From JBGOUV01 sp041477815 (GTDB lineage Bacteria; Acidobacteriota; Terriglobia; Bryobacterales; JACQDG01), in contig JBGOUV010000047.1 in the NCBI GenBank assembly GCA_041477815.1, positions 1 through 25,326 on the forward strand: DNA of 25,326 nucleotides, read 5' to 3'. Both the position numbers and the translations under genes were made by a program. Positions 15,828 to 22,567 of this stretch are shown here, piece by piece (the first letter of the stretch is position 1; each line of letters opens with the position of its first letter). The notes under the pieces are model-generated. The model saw nothing but the letters and a program-made list of their open reading frames with translations. It was not told where the DNA came from and searched no databases.

Positions 15828-16754
15828 CTAGTCGGCTGCGGACTGTTTTAGGTTACTCGAATCCCCGTTTACTTGCTTGGCAAAGTCCAGTACCACCTCG
15901 ATGAACCCCAGCGCCGCCCGGGACAACGGCTTATCCTTCCGGTAGATCAGCCCGAGCGTGCGGATCATGGGGAGCGGCGCCAGCGGTATGGCCTTCAACT
16001 GGCCGCCCCGGATCTGCTCTCGAGCGGTCGAGGTGGCCATGAAGCCAATCCCCAGCCCGGCCATGATGAACCGCTTGAGCATCTCGCTCGACTCCAGCTC
16101 CATCGAGATCCGGATACTCGACTCCACCGGTTCCAGGAACTGGTCAATCTGGCTGCGCGTCCGCCCGGTCTTAGGCAACAGCAGCGGGTACGCGGCGGCC
16201 TCCTGGGCCGTGACCGCCTTAGAACTCGCCAGCTCGTGCCCGGGCGGCACCAGGAGCCGGACCTCGTCGCTATACACCTTGACGATCTCCAGCTTCCGCT
16301 CCTGAATCGGAAGCTGCGAGATGGCGAAGTCGACCGAGTTCTCGAGCACCGCCTGCACCGCCCGCGCTCCATAGGCGCGGGTCACCTGAATCTGCACCTC
16401 CGGAAAACGCTCCTTGTAACTGGAGAACACCCCCGGCAGCACATGCACGCAGGTGGCTTCATTGGCCGCAATCACCAGCTCGCCCTTAGGGATGCGGTCC
16501 AGCTCCCCGACGGCGGCGATGGCCTGCCGCCGGACCTCCAGCAACTGCTGCGCGTACTCGCTGAAAATCTTGCCGGCGGTGGTAAGCGAGATGCGGCTCC
16601 CGAAGCGCTCGAACAGCGCCGTCCCTAGCTCCTGCTCCATCTGGCGGATCTGGGCGCTGATGGCCGGCTGGGTGCGGAAACACGTCTGCGCGGCCCGGGA
16701 GAAACTCTTCAGCCGGACAATCTCCAGAAACGTATGGAGCTGATCAAAATCCAT
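15828..16754 (-). CDS. LysR-type transcriptional regulator
   Basis: A 308-residue LysR-family regulator. The N-terminal winged helix-turn-helix is MDFDQLHTFLEIVRLKSFSR, AAQTCFRTQPAISAQIRQME and TALFERFGSRISLTTAGK. The effector domain follows, with GELVIAANEATCVHVLPGVF, DFAISQLPIQERKLEIVKVY and MLKRFIMAGLGIGFMATSTA. Start ATG at 16754 gives the canonical N-terminus; upstream residues in frame are non-family. TAACTT lies 7 bases before it and no Shine-Dalgarno is seen, suggesting a leaderless mRNA. It is divergent from the cytochrome c gene and upstream of the AtuA/amidase cluster, so either could be its target. The inducer is unknown. Confidence 0.93.
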   Translation of the reverse strand: MDFDQLHTFLEIVRLKSFSRAAQTCFRTQPAISAQIRQMEQELGTALFERFGSRISLTTAGKIFSEYAQQLLEVRRQAIAAVGELDRIPKGELVIAANEATCVHVLPGVFSSYKERFPEVQIQVTRAYGARAVQAVLENSVDFAISQLPIQERKLEIVKVYSDEVRLLVPPGHELASSKAVTAQEAAAYPLLLPKTGRTRSQIDQFLEPVESSIRISMELESSEMLKRFIMAGLGIGFMATSTAREQIRGGQLKAIPLAPLPMIRTLGLIYRKDKPLSRAALGFIEVVLDFAKQVNGDSSNLKQSAAD

Positions 16755-16782
16755 GGCATCCAAGTTATGAATCCGGCGGATA

Positions 16783-16797
16783 GAAATTATCGATTTC
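16783..16797. promoter_or_regulatory. Candidate LysR operator
   Basis: GAAAT-TATCG-ATTTC is a 5-bp inverted repeat with a 5-base centre, AT-rich in an otherwise GC-rich region. It is 29 bases upstream of the LysR start and about 143 bases upstream of the divergent cytochrome c gene. LysR regulators typically bind dyads of the T-N11-A type in such divergent intergenic regions. A related half-site GAAATCACTATAC follows around 16823. Binding is inferred only. Confidence 0.4.
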
Positions 16798-16903
16798 CCC
16801 CCGGAGCCGGATACTAGTCTAATGAAATCACTATACCCGGGCAGGTGCGGTGGATTCATGTGGGGATACCGCAACTCACCACAGCCGCACCCCGCACCCG
16901 GGC

Positions 16904-16933
16904 TTGCCAAACGTGCCGCAACAAGTATAGCAT
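16904..16933 (+). promoter_or_regulatory. Probable promoter of the cytochrome c gene
   Basis: TTGCCA (16904-16909) is followed after 18 bases by TAGCAT (16928-16933), or after 16 bases by TATAGC (16926-16931). TAGCAT ends 6 bases before the ATG at 16940, and there is no Shine-Dalgarno sequence, so transcription probably begins at or next to the start codon. The call rests on the hexamers alone. Confidence 0.45.
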
Positions 16934-16939
16934 TGGCCC

Positions 16940-17347
16940 ATGCCGCCTCGAATCCTGACTCCCTTCCTGATCGCCCTGGCGCCGCTGGCGGGCGCCGAGG
17001 ACTCCGCCGTAGTAGCTCGCGGCAAGTACCTCGCAGAACAGGCCATCGTCTGCCAGGAATGCCACACGCCGAAGCTGGAAACCGGCGAGTACGACAAAGC
17101 CAAGTGGATGAAAGGCGCCACCCTGCCGTACGCACCCATCGCCCCGATCAAGGACTGGCACAAGTCCGCCCCCGACCTGACCCCCGCCGGAACCCTCTGG
17201 AAGAAGTGGGGCCCCGAAGGCATCCTGAGGTTCCTCGAGACGGCGAAAAACCCCCGAGGCAATCCCGCCGGCCCCCCCATGCCCGCCTACAAAATGAGCC
17301 ACGACGACGCCGTAGCAATAGTGGAGTACCTAAAGACCCTCCCGTAA
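16940..17347 (+). CDS. Secreted mono-haem cytochrome c (class I)
   Basis: A 135-residue exported cytochrome c. A signal peptide (MPPRILTPFLIALAPLAGA) is followed by a class I fold: haem-binding CQECH at 38-42, and the axial methionine in GPPMPAYKMSHDDAVAIVEY near 114-119, with the C-terminal helix AVAIVEYLKTLP. It should carry one covalent haem in the periplasm and pass electrons to or from a dehydrogenase or oxidase; no such partner is adjacent. The gene is divergent from the LysR regulator, which might control it. A weak hairpin (GGTCGG 17379-17384 with CCGACC 17400-17405) lies between its stop and the convergent isomerase gene. The 3' flank also holds a short tandem duplication, AAATGGATTG twice, near 17346. 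Confidence 0.9.
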   Translation: MPPRILTPFLIALAPLAGAEDSAVVARGKYLAEQAIVCQECHTPKLETGEYDKAKWMKGATLPYAPIAPIKDWHKSAPDLTPAGTLWKKWGPEGILRFLETAKNPRGNPAGPPMPAYKMSHDDAVAIVEYLKTLP

Positions 17348-17438
17348 ATGGATTGAAATGGATTGATTAGGTCGCGTAGGTCGGATTGCGCCCATCTACC
17401 CGACCCGATCCCGGCGGGCCGCCCCACAACCTGGCCCC

Positions 17439-18197
17439 CTACCCCCGCGTCAACTCACCCCACAGCGCCCGATAGAATCCCAGAAACCTCTCCGGCTCCC
17501 GGCTCTCCGCCACCTCACAGAGCGTCCACCGCTCGTACCCCGACTTGCGCATCAAAGTGAACAACTCCCGCCACGGATAGCTGTTCGACAGCTCGTTGAC
17601 GTGGCAGCTCTTCAGATACGGCCGCAACAACTCGAAGTTCTGCTTCACCGAGCCTCCCACCACGTCGGTGGCGTTGGAGTTCCAACAGGCCCCCACCTGG
17701 GGATGGTTGGCGGCTTTCATCATGCCGTGAATGTTGGGCGGATTCTGGGTCTCGCGCCCATGCACCTCCAGCCAGATCTCCACCCCATACCTCGCCCCAT
17801 ACTCCCCGCACACGCGCAGGGCCGCCCCAATCCGCTGGAGGGTGGTTTCGTGTGCCTCCCCCGCATTGAACCCGTTGGGCCGAACCTTCACCCCCATCGC
17901 CCCCACATCGTGGGCCAGTTCGATGAAGGCCTTGCATTCGGCGATGTTCTTCTCCCGCGCCGCCGCGTCGGGCGAGTGGAATTCACAGGTGGACCCCAAG
18001 CTCACCAGCTTGACCTTGCTGCGATTGAAGCGGTCGCGGATCTTCTCCCGCTCCGCCCGGCCAAGCGACGGCTCCACGCCGTGCTTATGGCCGGTGCGCA
18101 ACTCGACGGCTTCGAACCGTGCCGCCTCCAATTTCTGAATAATCGTTTCGACGTCCCAATCTTTGGCGATGTTGTAGGTGACCAGACCAAGTTGCAT
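17439..18197 (-). CDS. Sugar phosphate isomerase/epimerase-like TIM-barrel protein
   Basis: A 252-residue protein of the xylose isomerase-like TIM-barrel superfamily (AP_endonuc_2 / IolE-like). It begins MQLGLVTYNIAKDWDVETII and contains ARFEAVELRTGHKHGVEPSL, GAMGVKVRPNGFNAGEAHET, VEIWLEVHGRE (strand with metal-ligand Glu/His), VGACWNSNATDV, LKSCHVNELSNSYPWRELFT and WTLCEVAES. Such proteins isomerise or epimerise sugars and polyols, but paralogues are numerous and the substrate is unknown. Upstream in-frame codons exist back to 18341, but ATG 18197 gives the family N-terminus. It has TACAAT 7 bases before it and no Shine-Dalgarno, suggesting a leaderless mRNA. A strong terminator hairpin just upstream insulates it. 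Confidence 0.85.
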   Translation of the reverse strand: MQLGLVTYNIAKDWDVETIIQKLEAARFEAVELRTGHKHGVEPSLGRAEREKIRDRFNRSKVKLVSLGSTCEFHSPDAAAREKNIAECKAFIELAHDVGAMGVKVRPNGFNAGEAHETTLQRIGAALRVCGEYGARYGVEIWLEVHGRETQNPPNIHGMMKAANHPQVGACWNSNATDVVGGSVKQNFELLRPYLKSCHVNELSNSYPWRELFTLMRKSGYERWTLCEVAESREPERFLGFYRALWGELTRG

Positions 18198-18216
18198 GGC
18201 GGCTATTGTAGCGCAA

Positions 18217-18260
18217 GAGAAAGAGAAAAGGTCCCGGCTTCCGGAGAGGAAGCCGGGACC
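18217..18260 (-). terminator. Strong intrinsic terminator reading leftward
   Basis: GGTCCCGGCTTCC (18230-18242) and GGAAGCCGGGACC (18248-18260) form a perfect 13-bp stem with a 5-base loop. On the minus strand it is followed by TTTTCTCTTTCTC, the pattern of a rho-independent terminator. On the plus strand there is no T-tract. It ends something transcribed leftward from the 18260-18520 region, where no convincing minus-strand gene exists, and sits just before the isomerase promoter. Confidence 0.65.
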
Positions 18261-18333
18261 CCGCTCAAAGGGGCTGGCGACGATCTGGGTTTCGTCGCCG
18301 GGATGTTTGTCCCCCATAGTGCAATCGGGTTGC
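18230..18333 (-). ncRNA. Serial hairpins: candidate small RNA ending in terminator
   Basis: Five consecutive inverted repeats lie here: 18230-18260 (13 bp), CCCC/GGGG 18259-18273 (4 bp, sharing two bases with the first), GGCGACGA/TCGTCGCC 18276-18299 (8 bp perfect), GGGA/TCCC 18300-18313, and GCAA/TTGC 18321-18333. Because the terminator tract is on the minus strand, the natural reading is a small RNA transcribed leftward. No known RNA family was recognised and the 5' end is undefined. Alternatively this is just a GC-rich divergent spacer with a terminator. Confidence 0.35.
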
Positions 18334-18421
18334 CAACTCACAGACCTCGCAAAATCAATCAGTTGCGTGTAAGTGGGGAGAATCTACCATGGTTGGGTGA
18401 CGCAGGGTGGGTGGTTTTGCG

Positions 18422-18449
18422 CCCCCCCGCGCCCCCCCCGGCCCCCCCC
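18422..18449. repeat. Poly-C tract (G-quadruplex potential on the minus strand)
   Basis: Three long C runs (7, 8 and 8 bases) separated by GCG and GG lie directly upstream of the metK promoter. The minus strand therefore has long G runs able to form a G-quadruplex. Homopolymers like this are also prone to length change in the cell and to assembly error, so exact lengths are uncertain. Confidence 0.6.
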
Positions 18450-18458
18450 GCCAGGCGG

Positions 18459-18488
18459 TTGACGGGGAGCCGCCTTTTCTGCTAGTTT
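18459..18488 (+). promoter_or_regulatory. metK: Sigma-70-type promoter of metK
   Basis: TTGACG (18459-18464), 18 bases, TAGTTT (18483-18488) form a good housekeeping promoter, predicting a start near 18495 and a leader of about 30 bases that carries the Shine-Dalgarno GGAGG at 18518-18522. The -35 box lies inside a GGCGG/CCGCC inverted repeat (18454-18474). No SAM or SAH riboswitch was recognised between promoter and start. Confidence 0.6.
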
Positions 18489-18526
18489 CACTGTTTACCC
18501 CTCGTTTGCGTTGGGTTGGAGGAAGC

Positions 18527-19693
18527 GTGTCTTATTTGAGCCGCCGTCTGTTCACGTCCGAGTCTGTCACCGAGGGCCACCCGGACAAAATGGCCGATCA
18601 AGTATCCGACGGCGTGCTGGACGCCGTGCTGCGGGACGACCCGACTGGACGCGTCGCCTGCGAGAGCCTGCTCACCACGGGCCTCTGCCTGGTGGCCGGC
18701 GAGATCACCACCAAGGCCAAGGTGGACTACGCCCAAGTGGCGCGCGAAACGATCCGAGGGATCGGCTACACGCGGGCCAAATTTGGGTTCGATTGTGACA
18801 CCTGCGCCGTGATCGTCACCGTCCATTGCCAGTCCCCGGACATCGCCCTGGGCGTCGACCGCGAGGGCGCCGGCGACCAGGGCATGATGTTTGGGTTCGC
18901 TTGTAACGAGACCCCCGAGCTGATGCCCCTCCCCATCATGCTGGCGCACAAGCTCACCCGGCGGCTCTCCGAGGTGCGGCGCTTGGGAATCCTGGATTAC
19001 CTGCGGCCGGACGGCAAGTCGCAGGTGACCGTCGAGTACGAGGGCCCGCGCGCGGTGCGCCTGGACGCCATCGTGGTATCGACCCAGCACAGCGCCGACG
19101 TCTCCCAGGAAAGGCTGTTGCGCGAGGTCAAGGAGCACGTGATCCTGCCGGTTCTGCCCACCGGGATGATCGACGGCCACACCAAGTTCCACATCAACCC
19201 CACCGGCCGTTTCGAGGTCGGCGGACCCCACGGCGACACCGGCCTCACCGGGCGCAAGATCATCGTCGACACCTACGGCGGCATGGGACGGCACGGCGGC
19301 GGGGCCTTCTCGGGCAAGGACCCGACCAAGGTGGACCGCTCCGCCTGCTACATGGCCCGCTACATTGCCAAGAATATCGTGGCAGCCAAGCTGGCCAGCC
19401 GCTGCGAAGTGCAACTGGCCTACGCCATTGGGGTGGCCGACCCCGTGTCCGTGCTGGTGGACACCCAAGGGACGGGCGAGGTAGACAACGCCTTGCTCGC
19501 GGAGTTGGTACGCGCCAACTTCCCCCTAACCCCGCGAGGCATCATCAATCATCTGCAATTACGGCGTCCGATCTACCAGAAGACGGCGGCCTTCGGGCAC
19601 TTCGGCCGCACCGAAGACACCTTCTCCTGGGAGAAGACGGACAAGGCGGGCCTGCTGGCGGCCGAAGCCGGGGTGACCGCCGCCCGCGCCTAG
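18527..19693 (+). CDS. metK: S-adenosylmethionine synthetase
   Basis: A 388-residue methionine adenosyltransferase making SAM from methionine and ATP. It reads MSYLSRRLFTSESVTEGHPD from a GTG start, then KMADQVSDGVLDAVLRDD, the ATP-site hexapeptide region GAGDQGMMFGFACNETPELM, and the glycine-rich loop GGGAFSGKDPTKVDRSACYM followed by ARYIAKNIVAAKLASRCEVQ. The GTG at 18527 is chosen because GGAGGAAGC precedes it and relatives start here; an upstream ATG at 18407 would add residues encoded by the C-tract. Length is normal. ahcY follows after 31 bases, so the two are likely one operon covering SAM synthesis and recycling of its product. The enzyme is cytoplasmic. Confidence 0.97.
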   Translation: MSYLSRRLFTSESVTEGHPDKMADQVSDGVLDAVLRDDPTGRVACESLLTTGLCLVAGEITTKAKVDYAQVARETIRGIGYTRAKFGFDCDTCAVIVTVHCQSPDIALGVDREGAGDQGMMFGFACNETPELMPLPIMLAHKLTRRLSEVRRLGILDYLRPDGKSQVTVEYEGPRAVRLDAIVVSTQHSADVSQERLLREVKEHVILPVLPTGMIDGHTKFHINPTGRFEVGGPHGDTGLTGRKIIVDTYGGMGRHGGGAFSGKDPTKVDRSACYMARYIAKNIVAAKLASRCEVQLAYAIGVADPVSVLVDTQGTGEVDNALLAELVRANFPLTPRGIINHLQLRRPIYQKTAAFGHFGRTEDTFSWEKTDKAGLLAAEAGVTAARA

Positions 19694-19724
19694 CCCGCGC
19701 CAACGTACGTACCACAGCCCTCTT

Positions 19725-20987
19725 ATGCCGACACCTTGTGACGTGAAAGACATGGCTCTTGCCGATGGGGGGAAGAAGCGCATCGAGTGGGCCTTCCAGT
19801 CGATGCCGGTCCTGCAGTCCATCCGCAAACAGTTCATCAAGACGCAACCGCTGGCGGGGATTCGGGTCTCCGCCTGCCTGCACGTGACCACCGAGACGGC
19901 CAACCTCATGATCGCCCTGCGGGACGGCGGGGCCCAGATCACGCTGTGCGCGTCCAACCCGCTCTCCACCCAGGACGACGTGGCGGCCTCGCTGGCCCGG
20001 GACAGCGCCATCCCCGTCTACGCCATCAAGGGCGAAGACAGCGCCACCTACTATCAACACATCACCGCCGCCGTCGACGCCGCCCCCCAAATCACCATGG
20101 ACGATGGCGCCGACCTGGTCCACATGCTCCACACCACCCGGCAGGAGGCGGCGGCCGGCGTGCTGGGCGGCACCGAGGAGACCACCACCGGCGTCATCCG
20201 GCTGCGGGCCATGGCCAAGCAGGGCGTGCTGAAGTACCCCATCGTCGCCGTCAACGACGCTCTCACCAAGCACTTGTTCGACAACCGCTACGGGACCGGC
20301 CAGTCGACCATTGACGGCATCATCCGGTCGACCAACGTTCTGTTCGCCGGCCTGACGGTGGTGGTGGCGGGCTACGGCTGGTGCGGCCGCGGCGTGGCCT
20401 CGCGCGCCCGGGGACTGGGCGCGCAGGTGATCGTCACCGAAGTGGATCCAACGCGGGCCATCGAAGCCCTCATGGACGGCTACCGCGTCATGTCCATGCT
20501 GGAAGCGGCGGCTCTCGGAGACGTGTTCATCACCGTAACCGGCGACAAATCGGTCATCGCCGCCGAGCACTTCGACCGCATGAAGGACGGCGCCATCCTG
20601 TGCAACTCCGGCCATTTCAACGTGGAGATCGACCTGGAGTGCCTGGGCCGGATCGCGGCCCAGCGGCGGCAGGTGCGGGAGTTCGTAGAGGAGTTCACCC
20701 TCCGCGGCGGCCGCAAAGTGTTCGTGCTGGCCGAGGGCCGGCTGATCAATCTGTCCGCAGCCGAAGGGCACCCGGCGTCGGTAATGGATATGAGCTTCGC
20801 CAACCAGGCTCTGTCCGCCGAATACATGGTAAAAAACCACACCAAGCTGGAGAACAAGGTCTATGCGGTGCCCGAAGATCTGGACAAACGCGTGGCCCAG
20901 ATGAAACTGGAGTCCATGGGGATCAAGATAGACCGCCTCAGCCAAGAGCAAGAGAAGTACCTGTCAAGCTGGGCCGAAGGGACGTAG
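19725..20987 (+). CDS. ahcY: Adenosylhomocysteinase
   Basis: A 420-residue S-adenosylhomocysteine hydrolase, splitting SAH into adenosine and homocysteine with bound NAD. Motifs: VSACLHVTTETANLMIALRD, DDGADLVHMLHTTRQEAAAG, GGTEETTTGVIRLRAMAKQG, the substrate loop NDALTKHLFDNRYGTGQSTI, the NAD Rossmann loop GYGWCGRG (~216-223), and ILCNSGHFNVEIDL. The short form, without the ~40-residue insertion of eukaryotic and many proteobacterial enzymes, fits the ~420-residue length. ATG 19725 is taken as the start; Met10 (19752) is an alternative. It lies 31 bases after metK, completing removal of the methyltransferase by-product. A palindromic repeat follows its stop and could end or stabilise the transcript. 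Confidence 0.96.
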   Translation: MPTPCDVKDMALADGGKKRIEWAFQSMPVLQSIRKQFIKTQPLAGIRVSACLHVTTETANLMIALRDGGAQITLCASNPLSTQDDVAASLARDSAIPVYAIKGEDSATYYQHITAAVDAAPQITMDDGADLVHMLHTTRQEAAAGVLGGTEETTTGVIRLRAMAKQGVLKYPIVAVNDALTKHLFDNRYGTGQSTIDGIIRSTNVLFAGLTVVVAGYGWCGRGVASRARGLGAQVIVTEVDPTRAIEALMDGYRVMSMLEAAALGDVFITVTGDKSVIAAEHFDRMKDGAILCNSGHFNVEIDLECLGRIAAQRRQVREFVEEFTLRGGRKVFVLAEGRLINLSAAEGHPASVMDMSFANQALSAEYMVKNHTKLENKVYAVPEDLDKRVAQMKLESMGIKIDRLSQEQEKYLSSWAEGT

Positions 20988-20996
20988 CGCACCACC

Positions 20997-21091
20997 GTGG
21001 CGCAGGCTTTGGCCTGCCGCATCGGCACTCCTGCCGACGCTTGGGATGGGTCGGGAAGAGTCTCGACCCGGCAGGCTAAAGCCTGCGCCAC
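20997..21091. repeat. Palindromic extragenic repeat, copy A
   Basis: A ~95-bp near-perfect inverted repeat lies between ahcY and the second tldD. GTGGCGCAGGCTTT (20997-21010) pairs with AAAGCCTGCGCCAC (21078-21091), and the stem continues GGCCTGCCG (21011-21019) with CGGCAGGCT (21069-21077), one G-T wobble only. The ~49-base centre contains CCTGCCGACGCTTGGG, shared with copy B at 25061-25155. The architecture is like REP/BIME or RAYT-mobilised elements. As RNA it would make a long hairpin. Confidence 0.8.
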
Positions 21092-21112
21092 GTCAGTGCC
21101 GACATCACGCAC

Positions 21113-22567
21113 ATGAAAGACCTGTCCCTGCTGGCCCTGGATCAAGCCCTCCAACAAGGCGCCACCTACGCCGACGTCCGAGCCATAGAATCCTCCGAGC
21201 GCCTGATCTCCACCAAGAACGGCAAGGTAGGCCAAGCCGCCTCCTCCGAGGCCCAAGGCCTGGGCGTCCGCGTGATCGCAAGCGGCGCCTGGGGCTTCTC
21301 GTCCACCGATCAGATGACTCCCGGGGGTGTGCAGCAGGCGGCAGCGCGCGCCGTGGAGATCGCCCGCGCCTCCGCCACCGTCAAAAAGCGCGACGCCACC
21401 CTGGCCCCGGAAGGCCGGCACGAAGCCACCTGGACCTCCCCCTGCCGGATCGATCCCTTCTCCGTCTCCGTCGACCGGGTCCTCGACCTCCTCCTGGCGG
21501 TAGACGCCGAGCTCCGCCGGGTGAAAGGCGTGACCCTGGCCGAAGCCTCCCTCCAATGCCGACGCCTGCGCCAGTTCTTCGCTAATTCCGAGGGCAGCCG
21601 CATCGACCAGACCCGCTACTACACCGGCGCCGGGTATTGCGCCTACAGCTTCGCCGGAAACGAGATCCAGAAGCGGTCCTATCCCAACTCTTTCGGCGGC
21701 CAGCACCTGCTCCAAGGCTGGGAGATGGTGGAAGGCCTCCACCTGCTGGAGAACGCCCCCCGCATAGCCGAAGAGGCGGTGGCCCTGCATCAGGCGGCCC
21801 AGTGTCCGGAAGGCGTCTTCGACCTGGTCCTGGACAGCTCGCAGCTCGGCCTCCAGATCCACGAGTCGATCGGACATCCCATCGAGCTGGACCGGGTCCT
21901 GGGCACGGAGGCCAACTTCGCCGGCATGAGCTTCCTGACCCTCGAGCAACTCGGGCGGCTGCGCTACGGCTCCGACATCGTCAACGTGGTCTGCGACGCG
22001 CGCCTGGAGCACGGCCCCGGTCTGGGCACCTTTGCCTTCGACGACGAGGGCGTCCCCGCCCAGTGCACCGACATCATCAAGGAGGGCCTCTTCACCGGCT
22101 ACATGACCTCCCGCGAGACCGCGGCCGACGTCGGCGAAGCCCGCTCCAACGGCACCATGCGCGCCGACGGCTGGAACCACATCCCGCTCATCCGCATGAC
22201 CAACGTAAGCCTGAAGCCCGGCGCCCTGACCCCCGAAGAGCTGATCGGCACGACCGCCCACGGCATCTACATGGAGACCAACCGAAGCTGGTCGATCGAC
22301 GACAAGCGCTACAACTTCCAGTTCGGCTGCGAGCTGGGATACGAGATCAAGGACGGCAAGAAGGTCCGCCTGCTCAAGAATCCCAGCTACAGCGGCATCA
22401 CCACCGAGTTCTGGAACGCCTGCGACGCCATCTGCGGTCCCGAGTATTGGACCCTCTGGGGCACCCCCAACTGCGGCAAGGGTCAGCCGCAGCAGACCAT
22501 GGGTACCGGACACGGCGCCAGCCCGGCCAGGTTTCGGGGCGTGAAGATCGGCGGGGCCTATGGATGA
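21113..22567 (+). CDS. TldD-family metalloprotease subunit (second copy, divergent)
   Basis: A 484-residue TldD-type protein. The zinc motif HESIGHPIELD is at ~250-260 (HExxxH) and the C-terminal cysteine region reads WGTPNCGKGQPQQTMGTGHG. Other landmarks are ISTKNGKVGQAASSEAQGLG, DARLEHGPGLGTFAFDDEGV and YNFQFGCELGYEIKDGKK. It differs clearly from the TldD at 8420-9835, so this is an ancient paralogue rather than a recent duplication. Family members act with a PmbA/TldE partner to cleave unfolded or modified peptides. The partner gene overlaps by 8 bases downstream, and an M24 peptidase follows. It starts 21 bases after palindromic repeat A; no clear Shine-Dalgarno is seen before ATG 21113. 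Confidence 0.93.
   Translation: MKDLSLLALDQALQQGATYADVRAIESSERLISTKNGKVGQAASSEAQGLGVRVIASGAWGFSSTDQMTPGGVQQAAARAVEIARASATVKKRDATLAPEGRHEATWTSPCRIDPFSVSVDRVLDLLLAVDAELRRVKGVTLAEASLQCRRLRQFFANSEGSRIDQTRYYTGAGYCAYSFAGNEIQKRSYPNSFGGQHLLQGWEMVEGLHLLENAPRIAEEAVALHQAAQCPEGVFDLVLDSSQLGLQIHESIGHPIELDRVLGTEANFAGMSFLTLEQLGRLRYGSDIVNVVCDARLEHGPGLGTFAFDDEGVPAQCTDIIKEGLFTGYMTSRETAADVGEARSNGTMRADGWNHIPLIRMTNVSLKPGALTPEELIGTTAHGIYMETNRSWSIDDKRYNFQFGCELGYEIKDGKKVRLLKNPSYSGITTEFWNACDAICGPEYWTLWGTPNCGKGQPQQTMGTGHGASPARFRGVKIGGAYG

Noticed and set aside
18200..18380. Minus-strand small gene reading MGDKHPGDETQIVASPFERG through the hairpins
   Set aside because: No ribosome site, it merges into the isomerase frame, and the perfect inverted repeats better explain the sequence as RNA or terminator structure.
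18334..18526. SAM or SAH riboswitch before metK
   Set aside because: The predicted leader after the TTGACG/TAGTTT promoter is only ~30 bases, and no conserved SAM/SAH element was found upstream.
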